Source: Roseinatronobacter monicus (GTDB lineage: Bacteria > Pseudomonadota > Alphaproteobacteria > Rhodobacterales > Rhodobacteraceae). From it: a DNA stretch of 64,000 nt. Positions 30,632 through 41,246 of the stretch are shown here, piece by piece (within the stretch, counting starts at the first letter, position 1; the number at the start of each line of letters is the position of its first letter). A program made the position numbers and the translations under genes. Location: positions 1,669,001 through 1,733,000 of the forward strand of contig NZ_VFPT01000001.1 of the NCBI RefSeq assembly GCF_006716865.1, in the 5' to 3' direction. The notes under the pieces were generated by a model. That model searched no databases, was not told the origin of the DNA, and saw only the letters and a list, made by a program, of their open reading frames with translations.

Positions 30632-31293
30632 GCCGCGCTGTCATTTTCGATCTGGATGGCACGCTGATTGACAGCGCCCCCGACATCTGGCGCGCGGCGA
30701 ATGCCGTGCTTGAAGGTGAGGGCCTGCCGCTGGTCACATTCGAGCAATCGCGCGGCTTTATCGGGCGCGGCGCGCGCGTGTTTGTCGAGCGGATGGAGCT
30801 GGCTGTCACCGGCGCGAACGAGGCGGCGCGCACCACCCATTTGCATGCGCGTTTTTTGCATTTCTATGAACGCGCGCATGAGAACACGCGCGTCTACCCC
30901 CATGTCGCAGAAGCGCTGAAGGGGTTGCGCAGCGCTGGGCTGCGGCTGGGCCTGTGCACCAACAAGCCCTTTCGCCCGACCGAAGCCGCATTGCGGCATC
31001 TGGGATGGTCGGACCTGTTCGAGGTTGTGATCGGCGGCGACACATTGCCAGTCGCCAAGCCGGACCCCGCCCCTTTGCTGGAAGTGATTGCGCGCATGGG
31101 GCTGAGCCTGCCCGAGATCACCTATATCGGCGACAGCGAAACCGACGCCGAGACTGCCGAGCGCGCGGGCGCGCGCTTTGGCCTGTATACCGAGGGCTAT
31201 CGCAAGGCCGCGCCAGAGACATTGTTTCATGACTTTCTGTTCGATGATTACCGGCACCTGCCGGATCACCTAGCGCAGTTGAAAACCGCATGA
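30628..31293 (+). CDS. gph: Phosphoglycolate phosphatase (HAD superfamily)
   Basis: A 221-residue HAD-IA phosphatase with the nucleophile motif IFDLDGTLIDSAPDI, motif II threonine in LGLCTNKPF, lysine in AKPDPAP and acidic motif IGDSETDAETA. Pairing with rpe is common and supports phosphoglycolate as substrate. The start is GTG at 30628, inside the rpe stop (GTGA), so translation is coupled. Confidence 0.9.
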   Translation: MSRAVIFDLDGTLIDSAPDIWRAANAVLEGEGLPLVTFEQSRGFIGRGARVFVERMELAVTGANEAARTTHLHARFLHFYERAHENTRVYPHVAEALKGLRSAGLRLGLCTNKPFRPTEAALRHLGWSDLFEVVIGGDTLPVAKPDPAPLLEVIARMGLSLPEITYIGDSETDAETAERAGARFGLYTEGYRKAAPETLFHDFLFDDYRHLPDHLAQLKTA

Positions 31294-32282
31294 TCCGCCC
31301 CCGCCGCCCCATGCCGCCCCCGCTGAAACCGCCTGCACCCGGACTGTGGCGGCGCACGCCGCCCGCAATCTTTCCACCGATTTTAGGATTGTTCGGACTG
31401 GGGCTGGGCTGGCGCGCGGCGGCACAGGCTTTTGGAGTTTCACCCGGATTTGGGGATATGATCCTTGGGGCGGTGGCCATATTATTCCTGTTTGCGCTGG
31501 TCGCATGGTTGGCCAAACCTTTGCGCAGGCCCACTGTAGTGCTGGAAGAATTGCGGGTTTTGCCGGGGCGCGCAGGCGTTGCGGCGGCCAGCTTGTGCCT
31601 GATGCTGCTGGCGGCAAGTCTTGTACCTTTCGCGCCTGTGCTGGCCTTGGGGCTGGCACTGCTGGCCGCACTTGCGCAAGCCACGTTTATTATCTTGCTG
31701 ACCTATGTCATGCGCACCGGTCCGGCAGAGGGGCGCGTGGTCACACCGATCTTTCACCTCAGTTTCGTGGGCTTCATTCTGGGGGGGCTGGTGGCCAATG
31801 CGCTGGGGCATCATGAGGTAGCAAAATGGCTGCTATGGGCCATGCTTGTGCCCGCAGGGCTGATCTGGGGCATAAGCGCGCGTCAGCTTCTGGCGCGTGT
31901 GCCGCCTGCCCCCCTGCGGCCCCTGCTGGCCATCCATCTGGCACCCGCGTCGCTGTTTGCGATTGTCGCGCAGGGCGCAGGGCTGGAGGGGGCCGCATAT
32001 GCGTTCACGGCCTTGGCGGCGGCGATTTTTGCAGCACTTCTGGTCGCGCTGCGCTGGCTGACTGCCAGCGGGTTCTCACCGCTTTGGGGGGCGTTCACCT
32101 TTCCGCTGGCCGCCTTTGCGACAGCGCTGATCACAGTGTCGCAAGGCGTGGGACCCATGGCATGGGCGGGGGGTGTCCTTCTGGCCGGAGCAACCATCGC
32201 CATTCCGCTGATCGCCTTTCGCATCCTCAAGATGTGGGCCAGTGGCCCGCTTGCCGCCAAGACCAACGCCGCAGAGGCTTAG
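31290..32282 (+). CDS. TehA/TDT family transporter-like membrane protein
   Basis: A 330-residue protein with about ten hydrophobic segments after a Pro/Arg-rich N-terminus. The topology and segments such as GLFGLGLGWRAAA, TPIFHLSFVGFILGG and GFSPLWGAFTFPLAAFATAL resemble the tellurite-resistance/dicarboxylate transporter (SLAC1-like anion channel) family. The ATG overlaps the gph stop (ATGA), so it belongs to the rpe-gph operon. Substrate unknown. Confidence 0.82.
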   Translation: MIRPRRPMPPPLKPPAPGLWRRTPPAIFPPILGLFGLGLGWRAAAQAFGVSPGFGDMILGAVAILFLFALVAWLAKPLRRPTVVLEELRVLPGRAGVAAASLCLMLLAASLVPFAPVLALGLALLAALAQATFIILLTYVMRTGPAEGRVVTPIFHLSFVGFILGGLVANALGHHEVAKWLLWAMLVPAGLIWGISARQLLARVPPAPLRPLLAIHLAPASLFAIVAQGAGLEGAAYAFTALAAAIFAALLVALRWLTASGFSPLWGAFTFPLAAFATALITVSQGVGPMAWAGGVLLAGATIAIPLIAFRILKMWASGPLAAKTNAAEA

Positions 32283-32308
32283 GGCTTTTCATTTCTGTCA
32301 AGACATGA

Positions 32309-33799
<1,491 letters not shown>

Positions 33800-33811
33800 G
33801 GCAGACACGCA

Positions 33812-33848
33812 CTCTCGCGCAGGCTTGCATCAACGGGCTGTGCGAGAG
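33812..33848 (+). terminator. Candidate guaB terminator hairpin
   Basis: CTCTCGC (33812-33818) and GCGAGAG (33842-33848) form a 7-bp stem beginning 13 bp after the guaB stop. The loop is long (23 bases) and only ATTT follows closely, so termination would be weak or need Rho. Confidence 0.35.
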
Positions 33849-33867
33849 CGCATTTGGTAAATTGCGC

Positions 33868-33916
33868 CTGACATTCATATTCAATACTTGCAATATATAT
33901 AAAATCCCATATATAC
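33868..33916 (+). promoter_or_regulatory. AT-rich candidate promoter region of the SulP gene
   Basis: A sharply AT-rich tract in GC-rich surroundings. Two readings are possible: CTGACA (33868) with CAATAT at 17-bp spacing, or TTGCAA (33888) with TATATA at 16 bp. The TATATA runs on both sides of AAATCCCA are also self-complementary. Confidence 0.35.
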
Positions 33917-33971
33917 CGGCCAACCCTGCGTTGGATTGCTGCTGCAAGCATCTGCGCCTTCACTTTTTGCG

Positions 33972-35750
33972 ATGTCAGGTTTTCCGGCCATGCTTCACCG
34001 TTTTCTGCCATTCCTGTCATGGGCGCGCGTCTATTCACGCGCAGATATGACGAATGATCTGATCGCAGCGGCGGTCGTGACCATCATGCTGGTGCCGCAA
34101 GGCATGGCCTATGCCATGCTGGCGGGCTTGCCCCCGCAAGCGGGCCTTTATGGCGCGATGCTGCCCTTGCTTCTTTATGCCGCGTTCGGCACCTCGAACG
34201 CGCTGGCAGTGGGACCGGTGGCGGTTGTCGCGTTGATGACCGCAGCTGCAGCGGGGTCCGTGGCCGAAATTGGCGGGCCGGAATACCATCTGGCCGCCCT
34301 GTGGATTGCGCTGCTGTCCGGCATCATGATGCTGACGCTGGGGCTGTTCAAGCTGGGGTTTCTAGCCAATTTCCTAAGCCATCCGGTGATCTCCGGCTTC
34401 ATCACGGCCGCAGGCATCCTGATCGCCTCCAGCCAGTTGCGGCATTTGCTGGGCGCTGATGTCAGCGGCAAAACCTTGCCAGAGGTGATCCCGTCGCTTG
34501 TCAGTAATATCGGCGGCCTGTCACCCGCCACACTGGCGCTGTCTGTGGTCATGCTGACATTTCTGTTCTGGTCACGCGCGGGGCTGGCAAAACTGCTTGT
34601 CCGGCTGGGCCTGTCTGCACCTGCAGCGAAATTGCTGGGCAAAACCGGACTGCTGATTGCGGTTGTCGGGTCCACATTGGCGGTCTGGGGTTTTGGGCTG
34701 GACCAGATGGGGGTCGCCTCGGTCGGTGATATACCGCGCGGCTTGCCGCAGATCGGTCTGCCCGCCTTCGAGTTTGACCTGATACATCTGTTATTAGCCC
34801 CTGCTGCGATGATCGCAATTGTCGGATATGTCGAGTCGATCTCGATTGCGCAAACTCTTGCGGCCAAGAAACGCCAGTTCATTGACCCTGACCGTGAGTT
34901 GGTAGCCCTTGGGCTGGCCAATCTGGGCGCGGGGCTCAGCAATGCCATGCCGGTGACAGGCGGTTTGTCCCGCTCGATCGTGAATTACGATGCAGGCGCC
35001 GCAACCCCGGCGGCGGGCGCGATCACCGCGGTTCTGATCGGGCTGGCCGTGCTGGTTCTGACACCTCTGATGTTCTACCTGCCGCGCGCCACATTGGCGG
35101 CCATCATCATTGTGGCGGTATTCTCACTGCTCGATTTCCGCGCCCTGCCCCGCACATGGAGCTATTCACGCGCCGATGGGGCCGCGATGGCGGCAACCAT
35201 GGCCGTCACACTGCTGATCGGGGTGGAACAAGGGCTTCTGGCCGGTGTCGGGCTGTCGCTGCTGCTGTATCTGTACCGCACCTCGCGCCCGCATATGGCT
35301 GTGGTCGGTCAAGTTCCGGGCACCGAGCATTTCCGCAATGTAACCCGCCACGCTGTGGTGACGGACCCCGCGATCTTCTCCATCCGCGTGGACGAGTCGC
35401 TGTATTTCCCCAATGCCCGCGCGCTGGAAGACCGGATCGTGCAGGCGCTGGCCGATACGCCTGCCCTGCGCCATGTCGTGCTGCAATGCGGGGCGGTAAA
35501 TTACATCGACGCCTCGGCGCTAGAGAGCCTTGAGGCGATCAATGAGCGTCTGGACGGTGCAGGTGTCGCCTTTCATCTGTCCGAGGTCAAAGGGCCGGTC
35601 ATGGACCAGTTGAACCGCAGCCACTTTCTGCACGATCTGACAGGACAGGTGTTTTTGACACAATATGACGCAATGCTGGCCCTCGCTCCCGACCTGACCC
35701 GTGACTGCCTCACGTCCGAGCGTTGCGAGACACAGTTGGACAAGGTGTGA
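33972..35750 (+). CDS. SulP family anion permease with STAS domain
   Basis: An inner-membrane anion transporter (sulfate, bicarbonate or similar), 592 residues. The membrane part has about twelve segments with the family block VPQGMAYAMLAGLPPQAGLY and, around residue 300, the AMPVTGGLSRSIVNYDAGA stretch. Residues 440-560 form a STAS domain with NYIDASALESLEAIN. The start is uncertain: ATG at 33972 or ATG at 33990, neither with a strong ribosome binding site. Substrate cannot be told from sequence. Confidence 0.9.
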   Translation: MSGFPAMLHRFLPFLSWARVYSRADMTNDLIAAAVVTIMLVPQGMAYAMLAGLPPQAGLYGAMLPLLLYAAFGTSNALAVGPVAVVALMTAAAAGSVAEIGGPEYHLAALWIALLSGIMMLTLGLFKLGFLANFLSHPVISGFITAAGILIASSQLRHLLGADVSGKTLPEVIPSLVSNIGGLSPATLALSVVMLTFLFWSRAGLAKLLVRLGLSAPAAKLLGKTGLLIAVVGSTLAVWGFGLDQMGVASVGDIPRGLPQIGLPAFEFDLIHLLLAPAAMIAIVGYVESISIAQTLAAKKRQFIDPDRELVALGLANLGAGLSNAMPVTGGLSRSIVNYDAGAATPAAGAITAVLIGLAVLVLTPLMFYLPRATLAAIIIVAVFSLLDFRALPRTWSYSRADGAAMAATMAVTLLIGVEQGLLAGVGLSLLLYLYRTSRPHMAVVGQVPGTEHFRNVTRHAVVTDPAIFSIRVDESLYFPNARALEDRIVQALADTPALRHVVLQCGAVNYIDASALESLEAINERLDGAGVAFHLSEVKGPVMDQLNRSHFLHDLTGQVFLTQYDAMLALAPDLTRDCLTSERCETQLDKV

Positions 35751-35786
35751 GCGCGTAAAGCCTTTCTCTGGAGGCTGCCTACCCAT

Positions 35787-35894
35787 GTGAGAGAAGCTTT
35801 TGGGATGCGGTTTGAGGATTTTGCGGAAGTTGAGGTGATGCACCAAGCCGCGCAGCGTCGGGCCGCGGTGCGGCGATCCCCCGTTGATCTATAG
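35787..35894 (+). CDS. Possible 35-residue ORF of unknown function
   Basis: GTG at 35787 opens a 35-codon frame reading VREAFGMRFEDFAEVEVMHQ and ending in an Arg/Ala-rich tail; an internal ATG is at 35805. A GGAGG sequence lies about 11 bases upstream of the GTG. The acidic-amphipathic then basic pattern looks protein-like, but I recognise no family. It is the only open frame that I consider possible in this gap. Confidence 0.25.
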   Translation: MREAFGMRFEDFAEVEVMHQAAQRRAAVRRSPVDL

Positions 35895-36080
35895 TACTTT
35901 ATGCCAGCCAAATCCGAGCAAGATCAGAGCTTCGCGCATGGGGCAGCCAAATCGCCGTGCCCGTGGACGGCCCGGCGATGCGCGGCGGGCTGACGCCCTT
36001 GATTCCGCGCGGAGGCGACGACCGTAAATCCCGCATTACGGACATACCCGACAGGACGTGTCCCAGCCATGCTCATGTTC
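35895..36080. other. Gene-free stretch between the SulP gene and tsf terminator
   Basis: No open frame here has convincing features. Together with 35751-35894 it makes a gap of about 330 bp. Its codon-like GC pattern, without start signals, would fit a decayed gene or a dispersed element, but I see no terminal repeats or transposase remnants. Confidence 0.3.
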
Positions 36081-36113
36081 AAAAAAAAAACGGCGCCCCA
36101 GAAGAGCGCCGTT
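36081..36113 (-). terminator. Rho-independent terminator of rpsB-tsf
   Basis: On the minus strand AACGGCGC, a nine-base loop and GCGCCGTT are followed by ten T residues (read as A on plus, 36081-36090). It lies 25-57 bp after the tsf stop. A textbook intrinsic terminator and the strongest in the window. Confidence 0.93.
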
Positions 36114-36137
36114 CCTACATGCAAAGGCAAGAAAACC

Positions 36138-37031
36138 TTAGCTGTTCATCTTCGCGACTTCTTCAGCGAAGTTTTCTTCTTTCTTCTCGATACCTTCGCC
36201 GACACCCATGCGGATGAAGCCCAGAATCTCGACTCCTGCATCTTTTGCGGCCTGTGCCACAGTGATGTCAGGGTTCATGACGAACTTCTGGTTTACCAGG
36301 GTGTTTTCTTCCAGATACTTCTTCATCCGGCCGGGGATGATGTTGTTTTGGATCACGGCTTCGGGCTTGGGCTTGTCAGCGGTCGCGTTTTCTTCCAGCG
36401 CTTTTTGCGTCTGGACAGTGCGTTCACGCTCGACCAGCGCAGGATCAAGCGCTTCTTCGTTCAGCGCCAGCGGGCTGGTTGCGGCAATGTGCATGGCAAG
36501 CTGTTTGCCGATGCCGTTATCGGCACCTTTCAGCGCGACCAGCACACCGATCTTGCCCATGCCCTCAGCGGCAGAGTTGTGCACATAGGCCGCAACTGCG
36601 TCACCCTCGATTGTGTCCATGCGGCGCAGCGTCAGGTTCTCACCGATTTTGGCAATCGCCTCGGTCACAAGTGTTTCGACCGGCTTGCCGTCTACAGTCG
36701 CGGTTTTCAACTCGTCCACGGATGACACGCCAAGTGCGGCGGTCGTGATCTGTGCGACCATGCCCTGAAATTCAGCATTCTTGGCCACGAAATCGGTTTC
36801 CGAGTTGATCTCGACTGCGACGCCCTTGCCGCCGTCGACACTCACGCCAACCAGACCCTCGGCGGCCACACGGTCCGCTTTCTTGGCGGCCTTGGCCAGA
36901 CCTTTGGTGCGCAGCCAATCAAGGGCCGCGTCCATGTCGCCATTGTTTTCAGTCAGCGCCTTTTTGGCGTCCATCATACCTGCGCCAGTCGACTCGCGCA
37001 GTTCCTTCACCATTGCAGCGGTGATTGTCAT
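36138..37031 (-). CDS. tsf: Elongation factor Ts
   Basis: EF-Ts is the nucleotide exchange factor for EF-Tu. The 297-residue protein begins [20 protein letters not shown], with the signature [18 protein letters not shown] and a later [15 protein letters not shown]. It follows rpsB with an 82-bp spacer containing a strong hairpin, and ends at a clear intrinsic terminator. Confidence 0.97.
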   Translation of the reverse strand: MTITAAMVKELRESTGAGMMDAKKALTENNGDMDAALDWLRTKGLAKAAKKADRVAAEGLVGVSVDGGKGVAVEINSETDFVAKNAEFQGMVAQITTAALGVSSVDELKTATVDGKPVETLVTEAIAKIGENLTLRRMDTIEGDAVAAYVHNSAAEGMGKIGVLVALKGADNGIGKQLAMHIAATSPLALNEEALDPALVERERTVQTQKALEENATADKPKPEAVIQNNIIPGRMKKYLEENTLVNQKFVMNPDITVAQAAKDAGVEILGFIRMGVGEGIEKKEENFAEEVAKMNS

Positions 37032-37056
37032 GGGTTTTTCTCCTGCAGAAATGCGG

Positions 37057-37090
37057 TGTGACAGGGCGTTTCTAACACGTCCCTGTCACA
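37057..37090. promoter_or_regulatory. Strong hairpin between rpsB and tsf
   Basis: TGTGACAGGG and CCCTGTCACA form a perfect 10-bp stem, extendable by three pairs with one bulge. On the minus strand it starts 23 bp after the rpsB stop and has no T-run. It probably acts as an mRNA processing or stability element, or a partial attenuator between the two genes. Confidence 0.55.
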
Positions 37091-37113
37091 TATTCATGTC
37101 AATGGGTCACAGA

Positions 37114-37893
37114 TTATGCGTCGGTTTGCTCTACGCCAGCCTCGGCAAGGGCTTCCTCGACCGGAGTTTCCTCCAATGCGCCAAGGTCGATCCCGGCAGC
37201 ACCCATCTGCGCGCTCATCCCGTCAAGGGCTGCGCGTGCAGCCAGATCGCAATACAGCGCAATCGCGCGTGCTGCGTCGTCATTGCCGGGGATGATGTAA
37301 TCAACGCCTTCTGGCGGGCAGTTGGTGTCAACCACAGCCACAACCGGAATGCCCAATTTCTTGGCTTCCAGAATGGCCAGATCTTCTTTGTTGACGTCGA
37401 TGACAAACAGCAGGCTTGGAAGGCCGCCCATGTCACGGATACCACCCAGCGACGCTTGCAGTTTGGCCTGCTCGCGCTCCATGCCAAGACGCTCTTTCTT
37501 GGTCAGGCCTTCGGCGCCGCTTTCCAGCTGCTCGTCGATTGCCTTCAGGCGCTGGATGGATTGCGACACGGTTTTCCAGTTGGTCAATGTGCCGCCCAGC
37601 CAGCGGTGGTTCATGTAGAACTGTGCCGAACGCTCGGCAGCGTCTGCGATCGACTTGGCCGCCTGACGCTTGGTGCCGACGAACAGAATGCTGCCGCCCT
37701 TGGCAACAGTTTCACGAATAACATTCAGCGCCGCGTCCAGCAGGGGCAGCGTCTGTGTCAGGTCGAGAATGTGAATGCCATTACGCTCGCCGTAGATATA
37801 CGGTGCCATGCGTGGGTTCCAGCGCTGAGTCTGGTGGCCGAAGTGAACGCCAGCTTCCAAAAGCTGACGCAACGTGAAATCAGGAAGCGCCAT
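37114..37893 (-). CDS. rpsB: 30S ribosomal protein S2
   Basis: S2 is a small-subunit ribosomal protein, 259 residues. Family blocks are [36 protein letters not shown] and [25 protein letters not shown]. The ATG at 37893 was chosen because AAGGAAAA precedes it and the family starts [12 protein letters not shown]. The C-terminal 25 residues are acidic. Confidence 0.97.
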   Translation of the reverse strand: MALPDFTLRQLLEAGVHFGHQTQRWNPRMAPYIYGERNGIHILDLTQTLPLLDAALNVIRETVAKGGSILFVGTKRQAAKSIADAAERSAQFYMNHRWLGGTLTNWKTVSQSIQRLKAIDEQLESGAEGLTKKERLGMEREQAKLQASLGGIRDMGGLPSLLFVIDVNKEDLAILEAKKLGIPVVAVVDTNCPPEGVDYIIPGNDDAARAIALYCDLAARAALDGMSAQMGAAGIDLGALEETPVEEALAEAGVEQTDA

Positions 37894-38017
37894 ATCGTTT
37901 TCCTTTCCGGTTTGCGCCTGAGCAGAGTATTTCAAGGCGTATCGCCTCAACCGGTGGACCTGCGGGGTCTGTCTGTCCCGCGCGCCCGCCTCTGCCTGTG
38001 AAGTGCGGTTGCCTTAG

Positions 38018-38043
38018 CGCCTTGCATCCGCGGATGCAAGGCG
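38018..38043. promoter_or_regulatory. Perfect 26-bp palindrome between deoD and rpsB
   Basis: The arm CGCCTTGCATCCG is followed directly by its exact reverse complement with no spacer. It lies 26-51 bp after the deoD stop and about 125 bp upstream of the rpsB start. As RNA it could end the deoD message, though no T-run follows; as DNA it could bind a dimeric regulator of rpsB. Confidence 0.5.
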
Positions 38044-38068
38044 GTTTCCACTTAAAATGCGCTCTGTG

Positions 38069-38782
38069 TTACGGCTGGGGGGCGAATGCGGACTCCAACG
38101 CCAACTCGATCATTGCGCCAAAGCTGTGTTCGCGCTCCGAGGCAGGCAAGGCCTCTTGCGTCAGCAGATGATCCGAGATGGTCAGAACCGCCAGCGCGCG
38201 CACATTGTGGCGGGCGGCAACCGCGTAGAGTTCTGCCGCTTCCATCTCGACACACAGCACGCCGTGACGTTGCATGATCTCGTTCAGGTCGGGGCGTTCA
38301 TCATAGAACACGTCGGACGAATAGACATTGCCAACATGCGTGCGCACATCCCGCGCCTGTGCTGCCTGATAGGCCGCATGCAACAGGCCAAAATCGGCAC
38401 AGGGGGCGAAATTGAGTTCGCGGAAGATCCCGCGCGAGGGCATGGTCAGGGTGGTGCACCCCTGCGCCAGAACAATGTCCCGAATGCCCAAACTGTGTTG
38501 CATGGCACCCGCAGACCCCACGCGGATCAGCGTCTTGGCCCCATAGTCGCGGATCAGTTCATTGGCATAAATCGATGCCGATGCCATGCCCATGCCAGAG
38601 CCGTGTATCGTCACCCGATGCCCGCGCCATGTGCCGGTGAAACCCAGCATACCGCGCACCTGATTGACGCAAATGACATCTTCCAGAAACTGCTCGGCGG
38701 CCCATTTCGCGCGCAAAGGGTCGCCCGGCATCAGCACTGTTTCGGCAATCTGGCCCGGCTTGGCCCCGATATGAATGGTCAT
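38069..38782 (-). CDS. deoD: Purine-nucleoside phosphorylase, DeoD type
   Basis: DeoD performs phosphorolysis of purine nucleosides in salvage. The 237-residue protein has [48 protein letters not shown] and the nucleoside-binding ECMEAAELY-like block ([13 protein letters not shown]). The ATG at 38782 was chosen because the family begins MTIHIGA; it has only a weak ribosome binding site. It is divergent from hisB with a 98-bp gap. Confidence 0.94.
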   Translation of the reverse strand: MTIHIGAKPGQIAETVLMPGDPLRAKWAAEQFLEDVICVNQVRGMLGFTGTWRGHRVTIHGSGMGMASASIYANELIRDYGAKTLIRVGSAGAMQHSLGIRDIVLAQGCTTLTMPSRGIFRELNFAPCADFGLLHAAYQAAQARDVRTHVGNVYSSDVFYDERPDLNEIMQRHGVLCVEMEAAELYAVAARHNVRALAVLTISDHLLTQEALPASEREHSFGAMIELALESAFAPQP

Positions 38783-38880
38783 TTGTGCCCCCGTTGTTCG
38801 CTTTGCGCGCAGATTGCCCCCTTCCCCCGCGCGACGCAAGCGCCTATACGTTCGCGCGCAGAACCGCCAAGGAAAGCCCG

Positions 38881-39468
38881 ATGCGCACAGCCACCATTAC
38901 CCGCAAGACCCATGAGACAGATATTTCGGTCACTATCGATCTGGATGGCACTGGCCGCTATGAGTGCCAGACCGGCGTGGGGTTTTTCGACCATATGCTG
39001 GACCAGCTTGCGCGCCACTCGTTGATCGATATCGAGCTGCGCGCGACGGGCGATCTGCATATCGACGATCACCACACGGTCGAGGATTGCGGCATCGCCC
39101 TTGGGCAAGCACTGGCGCAGGCGCTTGGCGACAAGCGTGGCATCCGGCGGTATGGCGCGTGCAACCTGCCGATGGATGATGCGCAGGTTGCCTGCGCGCT
39201 GGATTTGTCGGGCCGCCCCTATCTGGTGTGGAATGTCGAGTTTCCGACCGGCAAGATTGGGACATTCGACACCGAACTGGTGCGCGAGTTCTTTCAGGCG
39301 CTGGCCACCCATGGGGGGATTACCCTGCATATTGACCAGCTGCATGGCTTCAATGCGCATCACATTGCAGAGGCTGCGTTCAAGGCCGTGGCCCAAGCCC
39401 TGCGCGCCGCAGTCGAGACGGACCCGCGCAAATCCGATGCCATCCCTTCCACCAAAGGGGCACTGTAA
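38881..39468 (+). CDS. hisB: Imidazoleglycerol-phosphate dehydratase
   Basis: HisB catalyses the sixth step of histidine synthesis. The 195-residue monofunctional enzyme has the repeated metal-binding His motifs [33 protein letters not shown] and [13 protein letters not shown]. The ATG at 38881 gives the normal family start, [10 protein letters not shown]. It is followed after 5 bp by hisH. Confidence 0.96.
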   Translation: MRTATITRKTHETDISVTIDLDGTGRYECQTGVGFFDHMLDQLARHSLIDIELRATGDLHIDDHHTVEDCGIALGQALAQALGDKRGIRRYGACNLPMDDAQVACALDLSGRPYLVWNVEFPTGKIGTFDTELVREFFQALATHGGITLHIDQLHGFNAHHIAEAAFKAVAQALRAAVETDPRKSDAIPSTKGAL

Positions 39469-39473
39469 GCGCT

Positions 39474-40112
39474 ATGCTGACGGTTCTGGTTGATTACGAC
39501 AGCGGCAATTTGCATTCCGCCAGCAAGGCCTTTCAGCGCATGGCGCTAGAGGTTGGCGGCGGCGATGTGCTGGTCAGTTCGCGCGCCGAAGATGTGGCGC
39601 GTGCGGACCGGATCGTGTTGCCGGGCGACGGGGCCTATCCCGCCTGCCGCCGTGCCTTGGGCGCGGTCGATGGGATGGTGCAAGCACTGGAAGAAGCGGT
39701 GCAACAGCGCGCCGTGCCGTTCATGGGCATTTGTGTCGGCATGCAGATGCTGGCCACGCTTGGGCGCGAATATGACGATGTGGCGGGTCTGGACTGGATC
39801 GGCGGCGAGGTCGTGCGCATCGCGCCGCAGGATACAGCGCTGAAAGTACCGCATATGGGCTGGAATGATCTGGTAATTGACCGCCCGCACCCTGTGCTGG
39901 AGGGCGTAGAAAGCGGAGATCACGCTTATTTCGTGCATTCCTACCACTTTCTTGTCGCAGACCCCGCGCATCTGGTGGCCCATGTCGATTACGCTGGCCC
40001 CGTGACGGCCATCGTTGCGCGTGATACGATCATCGGGATGCAGTTCCACCCCGAGAAATCGCAATCCGCAGGGTTGCGCATGATCGCCAACTTTTTGCGC
40101 TGGCGTCCCTGA
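39474..40112 (+). CDS. hisH: Imidazole glycerol phosphate synthase, glutaminase subunit
   Basis: HisH supplies ammonia from glutamine to HisF. The 212-residue class I amidotransferase shows VLVDYDSGNLHS, the oxyanion strand VLPGDGAY, nucleophile Cys87 in GICVGMQ, and the His192/Glu194 pair in FHPEKSQ. hisA and hisF, which usually follow in this family, do not; rluB comes next. Confidence 0.96.
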   Translation: MLTVLVDYDSGNLHSASKAFQRMALEVGGGDVLVSSRAEDVARADRIVLPGDGAYPACRRALGAVDGMVQALEEAVQQRAVPFMGICVGMQMLATLGREYDDVAGLDWIGGEVVRIAPQDTALKVPHMGWNDLVIDRPHPVLEGVESGDHAYFVHSYHFLVADPAHLVAHVDYAGPVTAIVARDTIIGMQFHPEKSQSAGLRMIANFLRWRP

Positions 40113-40166
40113 GCCCTGCCAACACGCCCTGCCCCGGCCCTTTTGAACCAGCAAGAAAGAAGCGCG

Positions 40167-41099
40167 ATGCCCCAGAATAGCGAAAACAAAGCCGCATCGC
40201 CTGACGGTGATCGTATCGCCAAGGTTCTGGCACGTGCGGGCGTCGCGTCGCGCAGGCAAGCGGAAATCCTGATCGTCGAAGGGCGCATCACGGTCAACGG
40301 CAAGCGCATCGACAGCCCCGCGCTGAATGTCACGCCGTCCGATCGCATCACGGTCGATGGCAAACCCTTGCGAGAGCCGGAACCCGCGCGGCTGTGGCTG
40401 TATCACAAGCCTTTGGGCCTTGTGACCACCACCCGCGATGATGAGGGGCGGCCCACCGTTTTCGACAACCTGCCCGAGGGGCTGCCGCGTGTTATGTCGG
40501 TGGGGCGGCTCGATTTGAATTCCGAGGGGTTGTTGCTGCTGACCAATGACGGCACCCTGAAACGCAAGCTGGAATTGCCCAGCACAGGCTGGTTGCGCAA
40601 ATACCGTGTGCGCGTGAATGGTGCGCCCACGGATGATATGCTGGCCCCCTTGCGCGATGGCGTGATGGTCGAGGGCGAGAATTTTCAGCCCATGATCGTC
40701 TCGATTGACCGCCAGCAAGGCGCGAATGCGTGGCTGACCATCGGCATCCGCGAGGGCCGCAACCGCGAGGTGCGCCGCGCGCTGTCGCATGTGGGCCTGA
40801 GTGTGAACCGCCTGATCCGTATCAGCTATGGCCCTTTCCAGCTTGGCACCCTTGCCAAAGGCGCTGTCGAGGAAGTGAAGGCGCGGGTCTTGCGCGAACA
40901 ACTTGGCCAATCGGCGGACAGCGCCACAGAGGCAGAGGTGGCCAAACCACCGCGCAAGAACAAACCCCGCCCGCATGTGGCGCGCACGGATGCTCGGCGC
41001 AAGGACGGGCCAAGCGATGCGGCGCACACCAAAGCCGGACCTGCTAAAACCGCAAGAGGCAAACCTGCGCTGCGCAGCCGTCCACCACGCAAGCCCTGA
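40167..41099 (+). CDS. rluB: Ribosomal large subunit pseudouridine synthase, RluB/RsuA family
   Basis: The product modifies a uridine in 23S rRNA (RluB class). The 310-residue protein has an N-terminal S4 RNA-binding domain (KVLARAGVASRRQAE), then the synthase domain with the catalytic Asp in VGRLDLNSEGLLLLTNDG and the IREGRNREVRRAL motif. Residues 250-310 form a very basic Lys/Arg/Pro tail. The ATG at 40167 follows AAGAAAGAAG; an upstream TTG is also possible. Confidence 0.9.
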   Translation: MPQNSENKAASPDGDRIAKVLARAGVASRRQAEILIVEGRITVNGKRIDSPALNVTPSDRITVDGKPLREPEPARLWLYHKPLGLVTTTRDDEGRPTVFDNLPEGLPRVMSVGRLDLNSEGLLLLTNDGTLKRKLELPSTGWLRKYRVRVNGAPTDDMLAPLRDGVMVEGENFQPMIVSIDRQQGANAWLTIGIREGRNREVRRALSHVGLSVNRLIRISYGPFQLGTLAKGAVEEVKARVLREQLGQSADSATEAEVAKPPRKNKPRPHVARTDARRKDGPSDAAHTKAGPAKTARGKPALRSRPPRKP

Positions 41100-41131
41100 T
41101 CATTTGTGTTCACAATAGCTTGAATTTGGTG

Positions 41132-41182
41132 TGCCTTGCGCCAACGCGGCGATGTAGGCATTTCAACGTATAACGCAAGGCA
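41132..41182. promoter_or_regulatory. Inverted repeat downstream of rluB
   Basis: TGCCTTGCG (41132-41140) and CGCAAGGCA (41174-41182) are perfect 9-bp arms separated by 33 bases. It lies between rluB and the 26-residue peptide gene. It could be a weak terminator for rluB or an operator for the stress-like array that follows. Confidence 0.4.
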
Positions 41183-41246
41183 TCTTCAAAACCTGTTCAT
41201 CTTGTCATATACCTAAATTGTAAAAGGTGTATCGGAGTAGTTAACA

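Noticed and set aside
35924..36130. 68-codon minus-strand frame near the tsf terminator
   Set aside because: It starts inside the intrinsic terminator region and reads through its T-run; no family match.
39546..41027. 493-codon minus-strand frame opposite hisH and rluB
   Set aside because: Both opposite genes are unmistakable, and the antisense product is His/Arg/Gln-rich with no domain.
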